Assembly (NCBI RefSeq): GCF_002479325.1
Contig: NZ_DLMO01000108.1
Coordinates: 1 to 27,157, forward strand
DNA: 27,157 nucleotides
Direction of reading: 5' to 3'
From: Brevundimonas sp. UBA7534
GTDB lineage: Bacteria; Pseudomonadota; Alphaproteobacteria; Caulobacterales; Caulobacteraceae
In this document: positions 15,194-22,317 of the stretch, in pieces
How the letters are laid out: each line of letters begins with the position of its first letter
Numbering within the stretch: position 1 is the stretch's first letter
The notes under the pieces: generated by a model
Seen by the model: the letters and a program-made list of their open reading frames with translations, nothing else
Databases searched by the model: none
Told to the model about the DNA's origin: nothing
Position numbers and translations under genes: made by a program

Positions 15194-16116
15194 TGGGCGG
15201 ACTGGTTCTCGGCATCGCGCCGGTCTTCGTCCTGATCGCCGTCGGTTACGGCCTGCGAAAATCCGGCTTTCTGCCCGACGCGACTTGGCGGCCGATCGAG
15301 AAGCTGTCGATCAACCTGCTCTATCCCGGCTTTCTGGTCCCGGCCATCTGGCACGCAGACCTGTCTGGACCCAGCGCCGGCGCGGCCGGCGGCGCGGCCG
15401 TCGTCTCCGTCATCGTCATCGCCGCCCTGGCGCTGATGGCCAAGCCGTTCCTGACGCTGGATGGTCCCGCCTACACCAGCGTCTTTCAGGGCGTGATCCG
15501 CTGGAACAGCTTCGTCTTCCTGCCGGTGGTCCAAAGCCTGTTCGATGCGCGCGGCCTGGCCGTGGCGGCGGTGATGATCGCCTGCATCATTCCCGTGACC
15601 AACATCGCCTGCGTCGCCGTGCTGGCGCGGTGGGGCGCCGACCAGCGCGGGGTCTCGCCCCTGGCCCTGATGAAGGCCATGCTGCGCAACCCGATCCTGA
15701 TGGCCTGCGTCATCGGCCTGACGCTGAACTTCGCCGGCGTTCCGGGCTTCCCGGTGCTTGACCGGATCCTCGAACTTCTGGGAAACGCCGCCCTGCCGAT
15801 GGGCCTGATCGTCGCCGGGGCGGGCCTCAGCTTCGCCGAGGTGATGCGTCGACGCACCACCGTCTTGGCCGTCTCCGTCGTCAAGCTGTTGATCATGCCC
15901 TTCCTGATGTGGGGCGTCTGCCGCCTGATGGGCGGGGACCAGCTGGCCCAGTCCCTGGCGTTGTTATGCGGCGCGACGCCCGGCGCGGCGGCCTCCTATA
16001 TGCTGGCGCGCCAGATGGGCGGCGACGCGCCGCTGATGGCCGGCGTCATCGCCCTGACGACGGTGGGCGGGGCGATCACCATGCCCGTGCTGCTGATGCT
16101 GTTCCATTTCGTCTGA
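15193..16116 (+). CDS. AEC-family permease (auxin efflux carrier-like)
   Basis: 307-residue polytopic inner-membrane protein of the AEC (Mem_trans) family. Seen: about ten hydrophobic segments from the first residues (LVLGIAPVFVLIAVGYGLR) to the last (ITMPVLLMLFHF), the family's half-way motif GNAALPMGLIVAGAGLSF, and an ATPGAAASYMLARQMGGD motif typical of bacterial members, which often move dicarboxylates or related anions. The substrate cannot be read from sequence; placement directly before pyrB suggests, weakly, a link with pyrimidine or carboxylate metabolism. The ATG overlaps the ruvX stop by one base. pyrB starts 23 bp after the stop. Confidence 0.88.
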   Translation: MGGLVLGIAPVFVLIAVGYGLRKSGFLPDATWRPIEKLSINLLYPGFLVPAIWHADLSGPSAGAAGGAAVVSVIVIAALALMAKPFLTLDGPAYTSVFQGVIRWNSFVFLPVVQSLFDARGLAVAAVMIACIIPVTNIACVAVLARWGADQRGVSPLALMKAMLRNPILMACVIGLTLNFAGVPGFPVLDRILELLGNAALPMGLIVAGAGLSFAEVMRRRTTVLAVSVVKLLIMPFLMWGVCRLMGGDQLAQSLALLCGATPGAAASYMLARQMGGDAPLMAGVIALTTVGGAITMPVLLMLFHFV

Positions 16117-16139
16117 GTCCCGCCTATAGCCGCGTCTCG

Positions 16140-17123
16140 ATGACCCAGCCGCACCCCGTCACCGAACAGACCATCCGGGAGCGGCTGATCCCGTTCCCCC
16201 AGGCCCATTTCCTCGCCGCCTCGGACCTGAACCCCTACGTCGTCCCACAACTGCTCGACCTCGGCGACGCCTTCGTCGACTTCAACCGCCAGTCGGACAA
16301 GGCGCTGGGCGTCCTGCACGGGCGCACGGTCGTGAACCTGTTCTTCGAGAACTCGACCCGCACCTCCTCCTCGTTCGAGATCGCGGCCAAGCGGCTGGGC
16401 GCCGACGTCGTGACCATGCCGGTCGCCTCGTCCTCGGTGAAGAAGGGCGAGACCCTGATCGACACCGCCGTCACCCTGAATGCGATGAAGCCCGACATCC
16501 TGGTGGTCCGCCATTCGGCCTCGGGCGCGGCCGAACTGCTGAGCCAGAAGGTCGGCTGCGCTGTCGTCAACGCCGGCGACGGCCGTCACGAACACCCCAC
16601 CCAGGCCCTGCTGGATCTGCTGTCGCTGCATCGAGCGTTCGGTGACGTCACCAGCCTGACCGTCGCCATCTGCGGCGACATCACCCATAGCCGCGTGGCC
16701 CGCTCCAACGTCGCCCTGCTGCAGATGATGGGCGCGCGCGTGCGCTTGATCGGCCCGCCGACCCTGGTGCCCGGCGACGCCGACCGCTGGGGCTGCGAGG
16801 TCTTCCACGACATGCGCGAGGGCCTGGCGGGCTGCGACGTGGTCATGATGCTGCGCCTGCAGCTCGAGCGGATGGCCGGCGCCCTGGTCCCCTCGACCCG
16901 CGAGTATTTCCGCTTCTGGGGCCTGGACCGCGAGAAGCTGGCCTGGGCCAAGGAAGGCGCGAAGGTCATGCACCCTGGGCCCATGAACCGCGGCGTGGAG
17001 ATCGATTCCGATGTCGCCGACGACCTGGACGTCTCCCTGATCCAGGATCAGGTCGAGATGGGCGTCGCCGCCCGCATGGCGGTGCTAGCCTCCCTCTCCG
17101 CCCGCTGGGGGGATGCCCGATGA
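16140..17123 (+). CDS. pyrB: Aspartate carbamoyltransferase catalytic subunit
   Basis: 327-residue PyrB, catalysing carbamoyl phosphate plus aspartate to carbamoyl aspartate in de novo pyrimidine synthesis. Seen: carbamoyl phosphate loop FFENSTRTSSSFEIAAKRLG, the SSVKKGET loop, GDGRHEHPTQALLDLL, the aspartate-domain CGDITHSRVARSN, and MHPGPMNRGVEI near the end. The N-terminus carries about 20 residues before the first conserved helix, resembling the extended PyrB proteins that assemble with a dihydroorotase-like partner. ATG 16140 is the first codon after the permease gene. The stop overlaps the start of the dihydroorotase-like gene by four bases (ATGA), which fits production of the two proteins in equal amounts. 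Confidence 0.97.
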   Translation: MTQPHPVTEQTIRERLIPFPQAHFLAASDLNPYVVPQLLDLGDAFVDFNRQSDKALGVLHGRTVVNLFFENSTRTSSSFEIAAKRLGADVVTMPVASSSVKKGETLIDTAVTLNAMKPDILVVRHSASGAAELLSQKVGCAVVNAGDGRHEHPTQALLDLLSLHRAFGDVTSLTVAICGDITHSRVARSNVALLQMMGARVRLIGPPTLVPGDADRWGCEVFHDMREGLAGCDVVMMLRLQLERMAGALVPSTREYFRFWGLDREKLAWAKEGAKVMHPGPMNRGVEIDSDVADDLDVSLIQDQVEMGVAARMAVLASLSARWGDAR

Positions 17124-18397
17124 CCCGTCTCGCCATCGTCAACGCCCGCCTGCTGGACCCCGCGACGGACTACGACGGTCCCGGCGCCGTCCTGATCGAG
17201 GACGGCCGCATCGCCGAAGTCGTCAAGGGCCAGGCCACGCATCGTCCCGAGGGCGTCCAGATCGTCGATGCGAACGGCCTGTGCCTGGCCTCCGGCCTGA
17301 TCGACATCCGGGTCAAGACCGGCGAACCGGGCGCCGAGCCCAAGGAGACGCTGAAGTCCGCCAGCCTGGCCGCCGCCGCCGGGGGCGTGACCACCATCGT
17401 CGTCCAGCCCGACACCGATCCCGCCGTGGACGACCCGGCCATGGTCGACTTCATCCAGCGGCGCGGCGCCGCCCTGAACCTGGTCAACGTCCGCGCCGCT
17501 GGCGCCGCGACCAAGGCCCTGGACGGCCAGCGCATGGCCGAGATCGGCCTGATGGACGAGGCCGGCGCCCTGTATTTCACCGACGGCGACAAGGTCATCG
17601 TCAACAGCCGCACCCTGCAACGGGTCATGAGCTACGCCGCCGCCTTCAACGCCCTGATCTCCTGCCGCCCGGCCGACCGCTGGCTGACGGAAGGCGCCGT
17701 CGCCGCCTCCGGCGAACTGGCCACGCGCCTGGGCCTGTCGGGCAGCCCCGCCATCGCCGAGCGCATCGGGCTGGAGCGCGACCTGGCCCTGGTCGAACAG
17801 ACCGGCGCGCGGTTCCTGGTGGATCAAATTTCGACCGAAGGCGCGCTGGAGACGCTGGCCCGCGCCCGCGCCAAGGGGCTGGAGGTCGCCGTCAGCGTCT
17901 CGATCAACCATCTGTGCTTCAACGAGGTGGACATCGGCGACTACCGCACCTTCTACCGGCTGGACCCGCCGCTGCGTTCCGAAGCCGACCGCCAGGCCCT
18001 GATCGAAGCGGTGCGCGAGGGGCTGATCGACGTCATCACCTCGGCCCACGCGCCCGCCCCGGCCGAGGACAAGCGCCGCCCCTTCGCCGAGGCCGCGCCC
18101 GGCGCCGTGGGTCTGGAGACGCTGCTGTCCGCCGCCCTGACCCTGCACCACGAGGACGGGCTGGACCTGCTGGACGTGCTGCGTCCCCTGACGCAAGGCC
18201 CCGCCGCCCTGCTGGGCCTCGACGCCGGCGTCCTGGCCCAGGGCGCGCCCGCCGACCTGGTCCTGTTCGACCCCGGCGCGCCGATCATCGTCGACGCCGA
18301 CGCCCTGCGCTCCAAGTCCAAGAACTCGCCCTTCGACGGTCGCCGCCTGCAAGGCCGAGTCGCCGGAACATGGGTCGCGGGGCGCAAGATTCACTGA
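17120..18397 (+). CDS. pyrC: Dihydroorotase homologue lacking metal ligands (PyrC'-type, probably inactive)
   Basis: 425-residue protein of the type I dihydroorotase/amidohydrolase family by overall sequence (GLIDIR..TGEPG, ETL.SASLAAAAGGVTTIV, DYRTFYRLDPPLRSEADRQAL, a C-terminal LLGLDAGVLAQGAPADLVLFDP). However, every hallmark metal-binding position I can align is altered: the DxHxH motif is DIRVK (62-66), the HVST motif is QIST (236-239), the PHH region is SINHL (261-265), and the catalytic TDHAPH is TSAHAPAP (307-314). Such degenerate PyrC' proteins in pseudomonads are inactive and hold PyrB in an active complex. Overlap with pyrB (ATGA) supports that role. A genuine dihydroorotase must then be encoded elsewhere. 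Confidence 0.9.
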   Translation: MTRLAIVNARLLDPATDYDGPGAVLIEDGRIAEVVKGQATHRPEGVQIVDANGLCLASGLIDIRVKTGEPGAEPKETLKSASLAAAAGGVTTIVVQPDTDPAVDDPAMVDFIQRRGAALNLVNVRAAGAATKALDGQRMAEIGLMDEAGALYFTDGDKVIVNSRTLQRVMSYAAAFNALISCRPADRWLTEGAVAASGELATRLGLSGSPAIAERIGLERDLALVEQTGARFLVDQISTEGALETLARARAKGLEVAVSVSINHLCFNEVDIGDYRTFYRLDPPLRSEADRQALIEAVREGLIDVITSAHAPAPAEDKRRPFAEAAPGAVGLETLLSAALTLHHEDGLDLLDVLRPLTQGPAALLGLDAGVLAQGAPADLVLFDPGAPIIVDADALRSKSKNSPFDGRRLQGRVAGTWVAGRKIH

Positions 18398-18420
18398 AGG
18401 CCGACTTCCGGCCGCATTCG

Positions 18421-18453
18421 CCCCCAAGACTGACCACGGTCAAGCTTTGGGGG
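18421..18453 (+). other. Imperfect hairpin in front of the esterase gene that includes its Shine-Dalgarno
   Basis: CCCCCAA (18421-18427) pairs with TTGGGGG (18447-18453); inside it TGACC-AC-GGTCA forms a second stem (18431-18442). The 3' GGGGG is the only purine-rich site before ATG 18462, nine bases away. No T tract follows, so it is not a typical terminator of the pyr operon. Confidence 0.4.
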
Positions 18454-18461
18454 ATTCTCCG

Positions 18462-19376
18462 ATGAAGATGGTCACATTGGGTCTGGCTCTGCTCGCGTTG
18501 ATCGGCGCGGCCTGTTCGGAAAAGGCCGGTGCTCAATCAAGCTCCGCGTCCGTCGCCCAGGCCGAAGGCGCGCCCTATGTTTTGAAAGGCACCCAGGTCT
18601 GGAGTGTGCCCGACCCCGTCTCCGGTCGCGATTACGAAGTCTTCGTCAGCCTGCCCGCCAGCTATGAAGCAAACCCTCAACGTCGGTACGCGGTGCTGTA
18701 TGTCACCGACGCCGATTACGCCTTTCCGATCATCCGCCAGATCGCCCGTCGCGTGAACCTGGACGGCCCGGTTATCGAGGAGTTCATTCTAGTCGGCCTG
18801 TCCTATTCGCAGGGGGACAGCGGCACGGTCAGCCGCAATCGCGATTACACTCCCACGCCGAACGGCCCCAGCAGCGCCAGTTCAACCCTGCACGGCGGGG
18901 GCGCAGCCTATCAGGCTTATCTGCAAGCCCAAGCAATTCCCTTCGTCGAGGACCGTTTCCGCGCCGACCCGGCCAGACGTGTGATGTTGGGCCATTCCTA
19001 TGGCGGCCTGCTGGGCGCCCAGATCATGTTCACGGACCCCGGCCTGTTTTCAGCCTATGTGCTGGGCAGTCCGTCGTTCTGGTTTGATCGCCGCCACATC
19101 ATGAAAATGGAGGCGGATTACGCCCGCGCGCACGACGATCTGCCTGCCGATGTCTTCATGTATGTCGGCGCATGGGAAGTGCCCGGCCCGGACCGGCGCA
19201 ACACTTCGGGCGCAGACATGGTCGGCGATGTGCAGACGATGGAACAAACCCTGAAATCGCGCGCCTATCCCAATCTGAATGTGCGCTCGATCGTGCTGCA
19301 GGACGAAGATCACCTGACCATCGCTCCGGTCGGCTTCACCCGTGCGCTGAAGGCCGTTCTGCCCGCCGAATCCTGA
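18462..19376 (+). CDS. Secreted alpha/beta-hydrolase, esterase D/IroE-like
   Basis: 304-residue exported serine hydrolase of the putative-esterase family (esterase D, Fes/IroE and antigen 85 relatives). Seen: signal sequence with a possible lipobox ending at Cys18 (LIGAAC), then strand RRYAVLYVTDADYAF, nucleophile elbow GHSYGG (Ser179) preceded by ARRVML, LGSPSFWFD, and a C-terminal DEDHLTIAPVGF with the likely catalytic His284. Substrate is unknown; siderophore esters, acyl esters or peptides are hydrolysed by relatives. It looks visibly less GC-rich at third positions than the pyr genes next to it, suggesting separate acquisition. It starts 64 bp after pyrC' behind a hairpin and its stop lies seven bases from the convergent UbiM-like gene. 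ATG 18462 is chosen for the signal peptide. Confidence 0.83.
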   Translation: MKMVTLGLALLALIGAACSEKAGAQSSSASVAQAEGAPYVLKGTQVWSVPDPVSGRDYEVFVSLPASYEANPQRRYAVLYVTDADYAFPIIRQIARRVNLDGPVIEEFILVGLSYSQGDSGTVSRNRDYTPTPNGPSSASSTLHGGGAAYQAYLQAQAIPFVEDRFRADPARRVMLGHSYGGLLGAQIMFTDPGLFSAYVLGSPSFWFDRRHIMKMEADYARAHDDLPADVFMYVGAWEVPGPDRRNTSGADMVGDVQTMEQTLKSRAYPNLNVRSIVLQDEDHLTIAPVGFTRALKAVLPAES

Positions 19377-19383
19377 GTCGCGT

Positions 19384-20565
19384 CTAGGCCGTCAGCATCC
19401 GCTTCACCACGGCCTTGAACGGCGCGGTCGCCTGTCCGGCCCTCAGCGCTATGCCACGCGCCAGACGTGCGGGGGGCGCTTCTTCGGTGAACAGACGCAC
19501 AAGAACATTCGTCCCTTGATACAGCGGCCAGCACGCCATGCGGTGTTCATGTTGATAGCGGGCCAGCAGACGCCCCGCGCCGATGTCCCCGCTCGGCGCG
19601 CTCCGCACCACCTTGGCCAGCGTCTCCTGTCCCTTCAGACCCAGGTTGAAGCCGTGCGCCGTCACCGGATGCATCCCCACCGCCGCATCGCCGATCAGGG
19701 CGAACCCCTCGCCGGCGAACCGGCGGCTCCATGTGACGGCCAGCGGATAGGCGTGGCGCGTCCCCACCAGTTCCAGCCCGGTCAACCGTCCCTTCAGCCG
19801 CCGTTCCATCTCGATGGCGAAGGCCTCGGGCGTCAGGCTCATCAGCGCCGCGATGGCCGGCGCCGCCAGGGTCAGGACGACAGACGACACGCGCTGCTCC
19901 GCATCCGCCACCGGCAGCAGGGCGACCGTCTGGCCGTGGTCGAACCATTCGGTCGCCACATGGCCGTGCGCCTGGTCGTGCCGCATCCGGCACACCATCA
20001 TCGACCGTCCCAGCCGGTCGATCTCGGCCCCCACGCCCAGTTGGTCGCGCAGGAAGGAAAAGCGGGAATCGGCCGCCACGACCAGCCGGGCGCGGATCGT
20101 CGTCCCGTCGTCCAGCGTCAGCCGGCCACGCGGCGCAGCGGCTTCGATCGCGCAGGCCGAGACCCGCCGCCCGGCCATCAGTTGGACCCCCGCCTGTTTG
20201 TCCACGATCTCGAACAGCGCCTGACGGATAAGGTGATTGGGGATCAGCACGCCCAGCCGTTCCGCCGACGCCGTCCCGAACGTCAGGGCGAAGGGCGAGC
20301 CGCCGTCCAGCACCCGCGCCTGGCGCAGGTCCGAAATCTGCTCCGCCGGCACCCGAGCCCACACCCCCATCGTCTTCAGCAACCGGATCGAGTGGTGCGT
20401 CAGGGCGATCTCGCGCCCGTCGAAGGGCGGGTTACGCAGCGACGCCTCGTCCTGCCGCTCGATCAGGCCGACGGACAGTCCCGATCCCGCCAGCGACCGC
20501 ACGAAGGCCAGGCCCGCCGGCCCGGCCCCGACCACGGCCACGTCGAAGATCGAATCCTGGATCAT
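19384..20565 (-). CDS. ubiM: FAD-dependent ubiquinone hydroxylase, UbiM-like
   Basis: 393-residue flavoprotein monooxygenase of the UbiH/COQ6 family, hydroxylating the ring of ubiquinone precursors. Seen: N-terminal dinucleotide-binding motif VVGAGPAGLAFVRSL (residues 11-25), GLIERQ at the end of the second strand, FDGREIALTHHSIRLL (typical of the UbiH group), LIPNHLIRQALFE, VVAADSRFS, and the FAD-phosphate motif ALIGDAAVGMHPVTAHGFNLGLKG. The FDGREIALTHHS context and a single-domain layout suggest UbiM, the broad-specificity C5 hydroxylase known in Neisseria and some alphaproteobacteria, but UbiH/UbiF/UbiL assignment remains possible. ATG 20565 has AGGA upstream; an in-frame ATG 16 codons earlier would lie inside the 3' end of the upstream gene region. 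It follows the GDPD-like gene by 49 bp. Confidence 0.8.
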   Translation of the reverse strand: MIQDSIFDVAVVGAGPAGLAFVRSLAGSGLSVGLIERQDEASLRNPPFDGREIALTHHSIRLLKTMGVWARVPAEQISDLRQARVLDGGSPFALTFGTASAERLGVLIPNHLIRQALFEIVDKQAGVQLMAGRRVSACAIEAAAPRGRLTLDDGTTIRARLVVAADSRFSFLRDQLGVGAEIDRLGRSMMVCRMRHDQAHGHVATEWFDHGQTVALLPVADAEQRVSSVVLTLAAPAIAALMSLTPEAFAIEMERRLKGRLTGLELVGTRHAYPLAVTWSRRFAGEGFALIGDAAVGMHPVTAHGFNLGLKGQETLAKVVRSAPSGDIGAGRLLARYQHEHRMACWPLYQGTNVLVRLFTEEAPPARLARGIALRAGQATAPFKAVVKRMLTA

Positions 20566-20614
20566 CGCCGGTTCCTGCCCGATCTCGCGCGCGTCGCCCT
20601 TGATGCAGCGCAAA

Positions 20615-21550
20615 TCAGCGCGGGCGCGGGCAGGTCGCGGCCTTGGCCATCTCGGCTTCCAGCACTGACTTGACGGCCAGCGGCGTATCGGTGGCGATCA
20701 CCGTCACCCCCTGGCGCGCCAGATCGCGATATTCCGACACGTCGCCGTCCGCCGCATAGCGATCGTCGCGCCGAACGCCTTCGGCGCCCAGGGTGCCGAA
20801 CTGGACCTCGACCCCGGCGTCGCGCAGCGCGCGCCACAGCGTCGGCCGCTCCTCGCGCGTACCCGTCCAGGCCAGGACCTGCGCCGGGTCCAGCCCCCGC
20901 AGCTCGTCCGTTCCGTCGAGGCCGGCCGAGATCATCATCTCCGGCGCCATCGCCGCCACGGCCCGCGCGTCGGCGTCGGTGTAGGTGATCAGGATGACCC
21001 GGTCCTGGGCGCCCGAGCGGCGCACCTGGTCGATCACCGCCCGCGCCAGGTCGACCGTGCTGCCGCCCTCGGCGGGCTTCAGGTCGATGCTGGCGATGGC
21101 GCCCACGCGGCCGGCGGCGTCCAGCGCCTGGCCCAGGGTCGGCGGCGCCTCGCGCGTCAGGGCGCCGTTCGACGCCCGCAGCCGCGCGCGCCTGACCTGG
21201 GCCAGGGTCATGTCCGCCACGCGGCCGCGTCCGGTCGTCGTGCGCTGCATCGTCTCGTCGTGCATCAGGACCAGCGCGCCGTCGCGCGTCAGCACGGCGT
21301 CCAGTTCCAGGATGGCGTTCGGAATGGCCCGGCCGGTCGCCTCGATGGCGGAAACGGAGTTCTCGGGCTGATCAGGCGCAGACACGGCCCGGTGCGCGGA
21401 TACGGCCACGCCGCCGGTCTCGCGAAGACAGTCGAAAAAACCGGCCATCGCCGGCCCCTGCGCGGGGCTGTCCAGCGCCGGACCGGACCCCACGCATCCG
21501 CCCGTCGTCAGCAACAGAGCCAGGACGGCCGTCGTCGAATATCGGATCAT
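20615..21550 (-). CDS. Exported glycerophosphodiester phosphodiesterase-family protein
   Basis: 311-residue secreted GDPD-family protein, expected to cleave glycerophosphodiesters to glycerol 3-phosphate and an alcohol. Seen: signal sequence with Cys19 (LTTGGC, a weak lipobox), first catalytic His53 in SAHRAVSAPDQPENS (usual form HRG...PEN), metal ligands Glu82 and Asp84 in LELDAVLTRDG, second catalytic His97 in LMHDETMQRTTTGRG, and a TIM-barrel with SIDLKPAEG and the closing VTVIATDTPLAV. The Gly after HR is Ala here. ATG 21550 begins the signal peptide; the longer frame to 21655 overlaps the plsY leader. Divergent from plsY, 128 bp between starts; both genes act in glycerophospholipid metabolism, though joint control is inference. 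Confidence 0.85.
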   Translation of the reverse strand: MIRYSTTAVLALLLTTGGCVGSGPALDSPAQGPAMAGFFDCLRETGGVAVSAHRAVSAPDQPENSVSAIEATGRAIPNAILELDAVLTRDGALVLMHDETMQRTTTGRGRVADMTLAQVRRARLRASNGALTREAPPTLGQALDAAGRVGAIASIDLKPAEGGSTVDLARAVIDQVRRSGAQDRVILITYTDADARAVAAMAPEMMISAGLDGTDELRGLDPAQVLAWTGTREERPTLWRALRDAGVEVQFGTLGAEGVRRDDRYAADGDVSEYRDLARQGVTVIATDTPLAVKSVLEAEMAKAATCPRPR

Positions 21551-21662
21551 GGGGGTCTCCGGTGAAGCGCGCGGGACCAGACCGCGCGCCCGCTCTCGGG
21601 TCAAGGGGTCGGATCGCCCTTGCCCCGCGCCCGTCGCCGACGCATTTTGCGCCAAACCAACA

Positions 21663-21669
21663 GGGGGAG
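21663..21669 (+). promoter_or_regulatory. Shine-Dalgarno GGGGGAG supporting the GTG start of plsY
   Basis: It lies nine bases before GTG 21679. A GANTC site (GAATC, 21671-21675) sits between it and the start codon. Confidence 0.6.
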
Positions 21670-21678
21670 CGAATCAAC

Positions 21679-22317
21679 GTGCAGGATCTGGTCGCGCCGA
21701 CCGTGGCGACGCTCGCCCTCGTGGCGTTGGGCGGCTACCTGCTGGGCTCCATTCCATTCGGCGTGGTCATCACCCGCGCGGCCGGCGCCGGCGACGTGCG
21801 CAATATCGGTTCGGGCAACATCGGCGCGACCAATGTGCTGCGCACCGGCCGCAAGGACCTGGCGCTGGCCACCCTGCTGCTGGACGCCGGCAAGGGCGCG
21901 GCCGCCCTGCTGATCGCCCGGCATCTGTTCGGCAGCGAACTGGCCGGCGCCATCGCCGGCGGCGCGGCCTTCCTGGGCCACCTGTTCCCCGTCTGGCTGA
22001 AGTTCAAGGGCGGCAAGGGCGTGGCCACCTTCTACGGTCTGCTGCTGGCGGCCGCCTGGCCGCTGGGCCTGATGGCGGGCGCGGTCTGGCTGATCTGCGC
22101 CTTGCTGTTCCGCTATTCGTCGCTGTCGGCCCTGATTTCCTCGGCCTCGGCCCCGCTCCTGGCGTTGCTGCCGCTGACGGCTGTGGGGCTGCCCGTGTCG
22201 ACCCCGATCCTGGCGCTGACGATCTTCGCGGCGGTGCTGATCTGGGTGCGCCACCAGGAGAACATCGCCCGGCTGCTGAAGGGCCAGGAGCCCCGCATCG
22301 GAGCCAAGAAGGCGTGA
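21679..22317 (+). CDS. plsY: Acyl-phosphate:glycerol-3-phosphate acyltransferase
   Basis: 212-residue inner-membrane PlsY, which transfers an acyl group from acyl phosphate to glycerol 3-phosphate, the first step of phospholipid synthesis. Seen: hydrophobic segment 1 (residues about 5-25) ending in GSIPFGVV, the first conserved loop NIGSGNIGATNVLRTGRK (42-59), the third HLFPVWLKFKGGKGVAT, and further membrane segments to a short basic tail LLKGQEPRIGAKKA. The frame is open from 21562, but GTG 21679 is chosen: the GGGGGAG site precedes it and it gives the usual short N-terminus before the first membrane helix. Its TGA overlaps the dprA GTG start (GTGA), so the two are likely co-translated. Confidence 0.94.
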   Translation: MQDLVAPTVATLALVALGGYLLGSIPFGVVITRAAGAGDVRNIGSGNIGATNVLRTGRKDLALATLLLDAGKGAAALLIARHLFGSELAGAIAGGAAFLGHLFPVWLKFKGGKGVATFYGLLLAAAWPLGLMAGAVWLICALLFRYSSLSALISSASAPLLALLPLTAVGLPVSTPILALTIFAAVLIWVRHQENIARLLKGQEPRIGAKKA

